Source: Synergistaceae bacterium
Lineage (GTDB): Bacteria > Synergistota > Synergistia > Synergistales > Aminobacteriaceae
Direction of reading: 5' to 3'
DNA: 11,434 bases
Assembly (NCBI GenBank): GCA_031270755.1
Contig: JAISWV010000347.1
Coordinates: 1 to 11,434 of the forward strand
Both the position numbers and the translations under genes were made by a program. Position 1 is the first letter of the stretch. Each line of letters opens with the position of its first letter. Below the pieces are notes generated by a model. It was given only the letters and a program-made list of their open reading frames with translations. It did no database searches and was not told the origin of the DNA. Shown here in pieces: positions 1-5,940 of this stretch.

Positions 1-120
1 CTGCAATCCGCAGAGACAGCTTTTCGTCGTGGCGTCGCGGACCGCTTTGGCCGCCGCCTTGCTTACGTCTTGGCCGTGAAAATCCATTCCGATGCCAAAT
101 TCGACGATATACCGGCGCAT
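1..120 (-). CDS. Lin0512 family protein, 5' part only (runs off the left edge)
   Basis: The complement of positions 120 to 1 translates from an ATG as MRRYIVEFGIGMDFHGQDVS and continues KAAAKAVRDATTKSCLCG, open to the window edge (40 codons visible). The pattern RYI(V/I)EFG-G-D-HGQDV-KAA-KAV-DA followed by SCLCGL is how I recall the start of the Lin0512 family, small proteins of roughly 110-120 residues with no established function. A GGGGGTG ribosome site lies about seven bases before the ATG, which supports this start. It diverges from the XRE-cupin gene across an AT-rich spacer and looks like a flanking housekeeping or hypothetical gene, not part of the cluster further right. The family call rests on memory of the N-terminal signature. 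Confidence 0.78.
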   Translation of the reverse strand, partial: MRRYIVEFGIGMDFHGQDVSKAAAKAVRDATTKSCLCGLQ

Positions 121-200
121 AGTTTTCACCCCCTTCTTTGCGGCGTCACGGTATTTTCCGTGGCTGCCGATATTCTTCATTCGAAATAATATAGCGTATT

Positions 201-220
201 AAATATATTTATTAATTAAT
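201..220. repeat. Palindromic AT repeat, copy 1 (possible operator)
   Basis: The sequence reads AAATATATTTATTAATTAAT. AAATATATTT is its own reverse complement, and so is the following TTAATTAA. A near copy lies at 268-286. Two matching self-complementary sites in a divergent spacer, next to an XRE regulator, is how paired operators often look. Low-complexity AT DNA can also produce such matches by chance. Confidence 0.45.
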
Positions 221-267
221 TATACTTTCAGTTTAAGACGATTCAACGCGCTTGTCAATATAGCAAC

Positions 268-286
268 AAATATATTTAATAATTAA
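268..286. repeat. Palindromic AT repeat, copy 2 (possible operator)
   Basis: The sequence reads AAATATATTTAATAATTAA and begins 67 bases after copy 1. The first ten bases are identical to copy 1 and the rest differs by about one or two bases. It lies about 150 bases before the XRE-cupin ATG, too far to overlap that gene's likely promoter, but it could act by looping with copy 1 or on the leftward gene. Confidence 0.45.
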
Positions 287-379
287 GTGAAACAAAATTT
301 TTAAACCCTTTGTTTTACAAAGAAAGCTGCGCATGGTATTCTAAGAATGTTGAATAAATCAGGTTAAGGGTATGCAATA

Positions 380-408
380 TTGACTGATAGTTGCTATTTG
401 CATAGTCT
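380..408 (+). promoter_or_regulatory. Weak candidate promoter for the XRE-cupin gene
   Basis: TTGACT (380-385) is separated by 17 bases from TAGTCT (403-408), about 25 bases before the ATG at 434. The -35 match is good and the -10 match is poor. A second option is TTGAAT (350-355) with TGCAAT (373-378), also at 17-base spacing. The choice is uncertain. Confidence 0.25.
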
Positions 409-433
409 TATTCCCATATTTGAGTAGTGTGGT

Positions 434-1012
434 ATGAATGTCGACAATTTTATAATTGGATGCAAGTTAAAAGAATTTCGGCGCGAGGCCGGGCTTTCCC
501 TGGCCAAAGCCGCGGAACGAACAGGAATGACCTCCGCTTTTATCAGCATGGTCGAAAACGGAAAATGCGGGATCAGCTTTCAGAAAACACATGCGCTGAT
601 AACGCTTTATGGGAAAACATTGGCGGATATTTCTTCGGGTGCCAATACAGATGGAAGAGTCGTCAATCTCAATGCGGCGCATGAAGTCGCATCTGAAGCA
701 GGAGTAAAAATCTTCGGTTTAGCCAAAAACGAGGCCCCAATCCACCTTGGTGGTTTTCGACTCTATTTTGAGCCCAAAGCCCAACATGAATTTGATCATC
801 ATGATGGGGTTGAATATGTATTGGTTCTCGAGGGAACTTTTGATTTGTATCTGCAGGGATCGGCAAATGACCCGGTTGAAGTGCTGCATTTAACACAGGG
901 AGATACCACGACATATCCTTCGGATGTTCGGCACAGTTTTAAGAACACCGGTGACAAACTTGGATCCTTATTTATTGTGGAAACTTGCCAAACACGAAAC
1001 CATCTCGTTTGA
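434..1012 (+). CDS. XRE-family transcriptional regulator with C-terminal cupin domain
   Basis: This 192-residue protein is a cytoplasmic DNA-binding regulator. Residues about 8-65 form an XRE/lambda-repressor helix-turn-helix: IG-KLKEFRREAGLSLAKAAERTG, then SAFISMVENGK, then S--KTHALI-LYG. Residues about 108-185 form a small cupin barrel, with DHHDGVEYVLVLEG (metal-binding motif 1 type, including H122, H123 and E127) and GDTTTYPSDVRHSF (motif 2, H167). The length is typical of XRE-cupin_2 regulators, which sense a small ligand through the cupin and control nearby metabolic or stress genes. The Shine-Dalgarno site before ATG 434 is weak. It is the only rightward gene and converges on the decayed ATPase. 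Autoregulation through the upstream palindromes is possible. Whether it controls the cluster to its right cannot be read from sequence. Confidence 0.92.
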   Translation: MNVDNFIIGCKLKEFRREAGLSLAKAAERTGMTSAFISMVENGKCGISFQKTHALITLYGKTLADISSGANTDGRVVNLNAAHEVASEAGVKIFGLAKNEAPIHLGGFRLYFEPKAQHEFDHHDGVEYVLVLEGTFDLYLQGSANDPVEVLHLTQGDTTTYPSDVRHSFKNTGDKLGSLFIVETCQTRNHLV

Positions 1013-1228
1013 TTTGCAAACAAACGTCGTGTGAGAGTTGTCGTGAACCCAATTGCGGAAACGCACACCGTACTATCGTCCCTTGGCGAGGGAAACCACC
1101 GAATCGATGAATGTCCTCGGGCTCCGGGGGCGGAGCTGTCGAAAAACTTGCAGCGTGCACCCGCTGTGATACGGTCTTTCGCCCAAAAGCCCAGAAAAAA
1201 CCTGTCCCCCTCGTCTTTGCCTCTATCG
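1013..1228. other. Convergent non-coding stretch with one GC-rich hairpin
   Basis: No frame in this 216-base stretch gives a recognisable protein. It contains a perfect six-base stem, GCTCCG (1121-1126) and CGGAGC (1131-1136), around a GGGG loop. No T-run follows on either side, so it is at best a weak or factor-assisted terminator for the convergent genes. The minus strand may hold further eroded sequence from the ATPase pseudogene; short stretches look protein-like in different frames, but none could be assigned. Confidence 0.4.
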
Positions 1229-1786
1229 TCACGACTGCCGCGCAATCAATTGAGAATATTCATTTTGCGGGATGTTTGCGAGACGTCCTTTTCCCCAGTA
1301 ACTGCCTTCATCCCACGCCAGAAACGAGAGTGTTCATGGACTGCCTGTTGCTGAAACGGAGAGGGCCGGAGCGTTCGGCGCTCAGGAAAGTGAATCCTCC
1401 TAAGCCGCTCCATATCACGTTTTTTTGATTCCGTCGTCAATAGTGCTTGTCATATAAAGAAATCTGTCATCGTAGTTTTTCGCCGTGAGCCGACACTGGA
1501 ACAGCTCCAAATTTTCGGCGAAACGCCATGAAATATCCACGGCATGGGGGAAATTGGAATAATGCGGCGCCACCTCGCCCGCGCTGCCCAGCTCGAACAT
1601 CTGTCCATTCAAAGGGATGATTCCGCTTTTAGCGCTCGAGCAGCCGCTTTCCCAGGCAAGCAGGAGCGTCTGAATGAACGCGCTTTTTCCCACGCCGTTG
1701 ACGCCGGTAAGCACCACCAAATTGGGGACGTTCAAAGTGGTTTCCCTGAAGCATTTATAACCCTTGACGGAGATCGTTCCGATCAC
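1229..1786 (-). pseudogene. OLD/RecF-like AAA ATPase, frameshifted and truncated
   Basis: Translation begins at GTG 1786. This GTG overlaps the stop of the small upstream ORF (GTGA), and a GGCGGAG site lies seven to eight bases ahead. The first 123 codons read as an OLD/RecF-type ATPase N-terminus: ISVKGYKCFRE (residues 5-15), then Walker A GVNGVGKS (28-35) and IQTLLLAW. The frame stops at 1415 just after a run of seven A's. Adding one A restores an open frame at 1415-1308 containing GFTFLSAERSGPLRF, which matches the SAER-GP motif expected next in this ATPase family. That frame stops at 1308, and an alternative frame reading WDEGSYWGKGRLANIP runs to 1229. The Walker B, signature and effector regions are missing, so this is a broken gene unless the shifts are sequencing errors. 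Confidence 0.72.
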
Positions 1787-1965
1787 CGGAGAAGCTCCGC
1801 CAGAAGTGTTTCCACACATTCAAAACGATACTTGACTTTTTTGACGGAATTTGTGCTCTGACTGATCGCGTCGATAAGGCCGGCATCTTCGTCGATTTTC
1901 TTGTAAATTTCTCTTTTGATATCCACTTGAACATCACGCCGCGCTATTTCCCGGCTTCTCCTCAA
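1783..1965 (-). CDS. Small coupled protein of about 60 residues, unknown function
   Basis: This frame fills the gap between the FtsK-nuclease stop and the ATPase start. It opens with TTG at 1965, overlapping the TGA of the upstream gene (TTGA), and its own TGA overlaps the GTG of the ATPase (GTGA). The product is charged and looks mainly helical: IKREIYKKIDEDAGLIDA, then a linker, then KVKYRFECVETLLAELLR. It has no signal peptide, membrane segment or recognised domain. There is no good ribosome site before the TTG, so translation would depend on termination-reinitiation. GTG 1926 is a shorter alternative. A competing 60-codon frame on 1755-1937 has less natural composition and was not chosen. 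It may be an adaptor for the ATPase, but this is inference. Confidence 0.55.
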   Translation of the reverse strand: MRRSREIARRDVQVDIKREIYKKIDEDAGLIDAISQSTNSVKKVKYRFECVETLLAELLR

Positions 1966-3995
1966 CAGTCCAGCAGTTCCGGCTTCAGCATGTTCGCCGA
2001 GGCCAGGGGCGCTTGAAGGCGCTGCAAGGGAACGCTGCCCCCCACCAGCAGGTCTCCGTGCCCCAAAAGGTATTGCGCCTGCCCCACTCCCTCCCCCAAG
2101 ATAATCTGGCTGTTGGCTTGGCTGGTCACCTTCAGGGCGACGCGCAGCTGCAGGTTCGCCTTGATGATACCCGTCACCACCTTGGCGTCGGGGCGCTGGG
2201 TCGCCAAGATCAGGTGAATTCCGGCGGCTCGGCCCTTCTGGCAGATGCGCTGCACGAAAAGCTCCAGGGCGGCGCGGGTCTGAGAGCTGACGATCATGTC
2301 CGCGTACTCGTCGATGATCACCACGCGCCGCTTCAGCCTCACGGTGCCGAGGGCAGCGGATTTTTCGTTGTACCCGCCCACGTCCGACACTTCCGCGTTC
2401 TCCATCAAAACGTAACGGCGCTCCATTTCCTCTACCGTGGCCGAGAGCGCCGTCATGGCGTCTTCGGTGTCCAGCAGGAGCTTGCCTTCCTCCAAGCAGC
2501 GGAGGGTATTCAGGTCCGTAAACGTGACGCGCTTGGGGTCGATCAAGGTGAAGCTCAGGCTGTCGGGGGGCGAGCACAAGAGCAGCGAGATGACGGCCGA
2601 GCGCAGAAGCACGCTTTTACCGCTGCCCGATGTCCCGCCGATCAAGATGCTGGTCATGATGGGCTCGGCCAGGTCCACCCAGAAGACCTTCCCGTCGATG
2701 TCCAGCCCCAGGGGAAACGCGGCCTCGGACTTTGGGCGGGTCGGAGCGGCTGTCTTCATCATATCGGCCAAGCTCAGAGGCTGCCGGACGTTTCGGGGCA
2801 CGTCCACGCTGACGTAGCCGCTTTGCGCCTCGATCATGGGCGGCGAAGAAAGGGCCAAAGCCACCTGCAGGTCCTTGGCCGTGGCCTCGATCTTGCGCAC
2901 AGTGGTCCCTTTCGACATGTCGAGCCCGATTTTCAGCCGGATGAAACTGGGGCCGCACACGAACCCCAGCCCCTCCACGGCAAGGCGGCGCTGCCTCAGC
3001 GTATCCAGCAACTGAGCCATGCGCTCCCGCCCTTCGTCCTGCCCTGCATTCCGTTCTTCGTAAGGGCTTTCGTCTCGATTTTGGCTTTGCAACTCCGCGC
3101 TCGGCGCTTGGGAAGCATGACGGGCTCCCCAGTCTTGGTCACACTTCGCGTCGTAGGGACAGTTTTTGCACAGGGAGGAATCGGACGCAATCGGGAGGGG
3201 AAGGCGTTTCTCCAGCACTTGCCGCGTCACGTCGAAAAGGTGCGGCAGGTTGTTCATCATTTTTTTCACGGCAGTGGGAGAAACATCAAAAGGGTTGTCG
3301 TTTTCCAAGTAGATGAGCTTTACAGCCGGAACGATCCCCGTGGCTTTCTCGATGAGCCAGGTGTAAATCAGCGTCTGCGACAGCTCCACTATGGGGTCCG
3401 CAGCTTTGAAGCCTTTGAACTCGAACACCACCGCCCGCGCCGCGTCGGGGTCGAACAAGAGGCAGTCGTAGCGACCGCTCACACGCAGAGTTCGTCCGTC
3501 GGGATAAGCATAAGGGAGGCGTAAGGTTTTTTCGGGCTGATGAAACACTATTCCCAGCCGCGTTTCAGGAGAAGCCAACAGCGAGGGAATCTTCGACAAA
3601 AAATCCGCCAGGCACTCGACCCAGAACTCCGTCGCTTTGGCCAGGGCAACGGCGTTGTCGGCAGTGAGTTTTTGACTCTTCTCCATCAAAAAAGGAGTGA
3701 AGTATCGCGTCCGCACCAGAGCGTCGAGCTGGGTCTTCAGGTCTGAGCTCCCAGCCTGAAGCGCTTTCATCAGTTCCGGACGACAAGGGCTTTTGGGACT
3801 TGCGGCGTCAGCGTGAAACCTGCCCGTAATATACTGGTGGAAAAGTTTTCCGTAAGTTTTCCCGCTTCCGCCGATTCCCACCCTCCAAGCGTTTCGTTCG
3901 CCATTCTTCTGGTAGGCCAGGAGCCTGGGGCAACGCTGACACAAATGCAAGTCAGTGGCTGTAGCCTTGAAATCTTCATAAGAAACTGAGGTCAT
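1962..3995 (-). CDS. Cas4/RecB-like Fe-S nuclease fused to an FtsK/SpoIIIE DNA translocase motor
   Basis: This 677-residue soluble protein joins two DNA enzymes. Residues about 10-290 are a PD-(D/E)XK nuclease of the Cas4/AddB type: CQRCPRLLAY (C19, C22), GKLFH (H53), GRYD (D177), FEFK (E192, K194) and Q207-x3-Y211, closed by C276-x2-C279-x5-C285. C22 with the last three cysteines is the layout that holds a 4Fe-4S cluster in that family. After a linker, residues about 425-660 are an FtsK motor: Walker A GTSGSGKS (454-461), DPKR (486-489), Walker B VVIIDEYADM (D562, E563) and LATQRPD (597-603). There are no membrane segments and no C-terminal gamma domain. ATG 3995 was chosen for its AGGATAAG site; a GTG 24 bases upstream is the longer alternative. 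The likely role is to track along DNA and cut it. The fusion itself is clear; its target is not known. Confidence 0.9.
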   Translation of the reverse strand: MTSVSYEDFKATATDLHLCQRCPRLLAYQKNGERNAWRVGIGGSGKTYGKLFHQYITGRFHADAASPKSPCRPELMKALQAGSSDLKTQLDALVRTRYFTPFLMEKSQKLTADNAVALAKATEFWVECLADFLSKIPSLLASPETRLGIVFHQPEKTLRLPYAYPDGRTLRVSGRYDCLLFDPDAARAVVFEFKGFKAADPIVELSQTLIYTWLIEKATGIVPAVKLIYLENDNPFDVSPTAVKKMMNNLPHLFDVTRQVLEKRLPLPIASDSSLCKNCPYDAKCDQDWGARHASQAPSAELQSQNRDESPYEERNAGQDEGRERMAQLLDTLRQRRLAVEGLGFVCGPSFIRLKIGLDMSKGTTVRKIEATAKDLQVALALSSPPMIEAQSGYVSVDVPRNVRQPLSLADMMKTAAPTRPKSEAAFPLGLDIDGKVFWVDLAEPIMTSILIGGTSGSGKSVLLRSAVISLLLCSPPDSLSFTLIDPKRVTFTDLNTLRCLEEGKLLLDTEDAMTALSATVEEMERRYVLMENAEVSDVGGYNEKSAALGTVRLKRRVVIIDEYADMIVSSQTRAALELFVQRICQKGRAAGIHLILATQRPDAKVVTGIIKANLQLRVALKVTSQANSQIILGEGVGQAQYLLGHGDLLVGGSVPLQRLQAPLASANMLKPELLDC

Positions 3996-4023
3996 TTTTC
4001 TTATCCTAATTAATTGCACAATG

Positions 4024-4350
4024 CTATTGCCGGACAGGTGCAGAATAAAGAGGAACCTTCTGCCTTAGTTGTTTGACCGTCTCACTGCCTTTGGTGCTCA
4101 AAGCATGAAAAAGCATTTCATCGAGGGGCTGCACCAGGCAAAGGTAAGAGCTCCTTCCTTTCTTGCGAATTTCGAGTTTCCTGTTCAGATACGGCATAAG
4201 GCCTTTCTCTATTTCTCCTAGTTTCGCGTCAGATTTGAGCCCTAGACCTTTTTTTAATAACGTGGACAATCCGCTTAAAAGAATGAAATTCACCTTCTTC
4301 TTGCCCCGCAAAAATTCCACCAGTTGTTCCGTGATGTTCTGTTCCGGCAT
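4024..4350 (-). CDS. Short paralogue of the winged-helix protein (N-terminal domain only)
   Basis: This 108-residue protein matches the first half of the 232-residue protein at 7902-8600. The starts read PEQNITEQLVEFLR here and MEQNVTDQLVKFLR there, and both share PYL-----L--K-R--YL and a LLFR/MLFH segment near residues 72-80. Similarity fades after VKQLRQKVPL, and the two C-terminal winged-helix-like regions of the long copy are absent. The start is fixed by GAGGAGG about nine bases before ATG 4350; that leader also resembles the leader of the long copy. It lies 42 bases after the second helical-repeat gene and 28 bases before the nuclease-translocase. It may be a decayed copy or a stand-alone interaction domain that competes with the full protein. 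No function is known to me. Confidence 0.72.
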   Translation of the reverse strand: MPEQNITEQLVEFLRGKKKVNFILLSGLSTLLKKGLGLKSDAKLGEIEKGLMPYLNRKLEIRKKGRSSYLCLVQPLDEMLFHALSTKGSETVKQLRQKVPLYSAPVRQ

Positions 4351-4392
4351 GCATGAATCCTCCTCTATTATTTTTCTGCCATTCTTCTTTTT

Positions 4393-5805
4393 TCATTCCA
4401 CAGCGGCAAGGACTTCTAGTAGCCTGTTATCCAGGTGGTGTGCCACCCTCAATTCGGAGATCAGCGCCGTCCATTCACCGAGACGGTTTGTTTTTTCGTA
4501 AAGCGACTTCATGTTTCTCAGAAGGGGCTCCATGAGGTGGTTGTAGAACGCAGGCTCCGCATGGCCGATCAGAGCATCCAGGAAGTAGCGCCAGCAGGAG
4601 AGGGCGACATCCGGGTATTTGCCGGAGACGGCGTTGGCAATGTCGATCATGATACCGGAGTCGATAATGAGCGGCCTCTTTGAGTGATCCGGCTTTTGAA
4701 TCAGCTTGCGATGAAGTTCGACCACGTCGTCGACGCGTTTCTCCAGAATGGCGATGCGAACGAGAGGTCTAAACAAAGGGAAAACGAACAGGCCCGCGGG
4801 GATTTTGTCATTCAGGTGCGCGACTTCCGTCGGCGGCAGGGGCCAGTTTTGTTTGACCGCTTTTCTCGCCGCCCGATCCGGACGGCTTCCGATCCTCAGG
4901 AACCGGAGCGCCGCTTCCCGCACCGCCGGCCAGCATCTCGCTTTTTCCGCGGAGTCGCGTAGCCTAACATAGCTTTCGTCGGTGGGCTCGTCGCAAAAAT
5001 CGTCCCAGCAATAAGCCGCGGCCAGGTCGAATCGCCCCTCCGCCTCGGCCATCTTCAACAATCGTTCGTGCAGTTCCCTGGAGGCAAAACCTTGTGCTTC
5101 AAGAATTTTTTCGTAGCCGAGAATGCAATTTCTTCTGGCCTCTTCTCGTTTTCCCTGCTCCAAAAGGGCGTCCACAAGCCCCACATAATCGCCCTCGCGT
5201 TCGAGCAGAGAAATCATCCGTTCCTCCAATCCTCCCAACCTGTAGGCATGTAGAAGCCAGTACACGAAGTTACTTCGGTACCATTCATCGGACATGGCGG
5301 AAAGGCGGCTTTCGAGGTTTTCCGCCACCTCCCGCCAGTCGGCCCTGGAATAGCCGTCGGACTTCATGAAATCGAAGTATTTCTTCTCTAAAATACCGTA
5401 GGCGTCCGTCGACTCTATCCCGATCGCCCACAAGAGCTGCTCGAGCCTGTTCAGCGAGGACTTGGGGACGCTCCTGATAACGATCCCCATGCAGTCCGCG
5501 ACGGCGGAACGCAATTCTTCTTCCTCGGAGTCGTCAGATTCTTCGAGTGGGCCATCCCACCGCTCCAAAAGCTCTTCCCCCAACTCCAGCAACGCGTCGG
5601 CATTTCCTTGGCGCGCCAAACTCTGGAACTGTTTCCGAATACGAAGGTAGTCCGGCGGATCGCCGTGGTTTTTCCGCCGGCTCCAGCGATTCCGACGATT
5701 GTCCCATACGGGCTCTTCCGTGATGGAACGGATTTCGCTCCGCAAAGAACTCACCAACTTCTCCATTTGTCCCGGTTCCAACGGGGTTCTTCTAGTTTTT
5801 TTCAT
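4393..5805 (-). CDS. Helical-repeat protein, second copy (SWIM-family C-terminal region without the zinc finger)
   Basis: This 470-residue protein is a clear paralogue of the one at 8644-10128. Shared blocks include SSLRSEIRSITE, PKSSL, EQLLW, DLAAAY--DDF, CWPAVR-AAL, WPLPPTEVAHL, PDVAL--WR and a final LLEVLAAVE. It is almost entirely helical and resembles TPR-like repeats. The pattern matches, from memory, the long C-terminal region of bacterial SWIM zinc-finger proteins, but the CxC...CxH finger is absent. Compared with the first copy it lacks about 36 N-terminal residues, with similarity starting near LEPG. An acidic patch (EESDDSEEEEL) lies near residues 94-104. The ribosome site before ATG 5805 is poor and A-rich (AAAAAAG), so expression may be low or depend on read-through. 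The probable role is a scaffold or protein-interaction platform for the cluster. Confidence 0.82.
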   Translation of the reverse strand: MKKTRRTPLEPGQMEKLVSSLRSEIRSITEEPVWDNRRNRWSRRKNHGDPPDYLRIRKQFQSLARQGNADALLELGEELLERWDGPLEESDDSEEEELRSAVADCMGIVIRSVPKSSLNRLEQLLWAIGIESTDAYGILEKKYFDFMKSDGYSRADWREVAENLESRLSAMSDEWYRSNFVYWLLHAYRLGGLEERMISLLEREGDYVGLVDALLEQGKREEARRNCILGYEKILEAQGFASRELHERLLKMAEAEGRFDLAAAYCWDDFCDEPTDESYVRLRDSAEKARCWPAVREAALRFLRIGSRPDRAARKAVKQNWPLPPTEVAHLNDKIPAGLFVFPLFRPLVRIAILEKRVDDVVELHRKLIQKPDHSKRPLIIDSGIMIDIANAVSGKYPDVALSCWRYFLDALIGHAEPAFYNHLMEPLLRNMKSLYEKTNRLGEWTALISELRVAHHLDNRLLEVLAAVE

Positions 5806-5824
5806 CTTTTTTATTTTATTTTTA

Positions 5825-5938
5825 TCATTCCACGGCGGCGAGAACTTCCAGCAGGCGCCGCTTGAACTTGTGCGTTGTCCGCAGCCGGGCGATCAGGTTC
5901 TTCCATTCGCCGAGGCGCCCCGTGGCCGTCCATTCCAT
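5825..5938 (-). pseudogene. 3' tail of a third helical-repeat copy
   Basis: Two bases after the ATPase stop, an ATG at 5938 opens a 37-codon frame. It contains GRLGEWKNLIARLRTTHKF and ends RRLLEVLAAVE. This matches the last 31 or so residues of both full-length copies (EWPALISELRTTHKLKRSLL and EWTALISELRVAHHL, each ending VLAA-E). The nucleotide match is also visible and extends through the stop codon. Only the tail remains, so it is best read as the remnant of a deleted third gene whose 3' end survived between the ATPase and the second copy. The ATG may be fortuitous. A short translated helix-pair peptide cannot be excluded. Confidence 0.8.
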
Positions 5939-5940
5939 AC

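Larger units (their letters stand above)
121..433. other. AT-rich divergent intergenic region
   Basis: This 313-base stretch separates the leftward Lin0512 gene from the rightward XRE-cupin regulator. I see no gene in it. Bases 181-300 are very AT-rich compared with the coding DNA around them and hold the two palindromic repeats listed separately. Promoters for both flanking genes should lie here, and the repeats sit where they could control one or both. Confidence 0.7.

Noticed and set aside
1755..1937. A 60-codon frame starting MMFKWISKEK in the gap after the FtsK-nuclease.
   Set aside because: An overlapping frame gives a more natural protein that couples at both ends with its neighbours.
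2013..3524. A 503-codon open frame on the plus strand opposite the FtsK-nuclease.
   Set aside because: It is rich in H, Q, R and G, has no domain signature, and mirrors a clearly real gene on the other strand.
3855..3876. A second Walker A consensus (GIGGSGKT, residues 40-47) in the nuclease half of the FtsK fusion.
   Set aside because: It lies directly before the conserved G---H motif of the Cas4/RecB-like fold, has no Walker B partner in that domain, and is best taken as coincidence.
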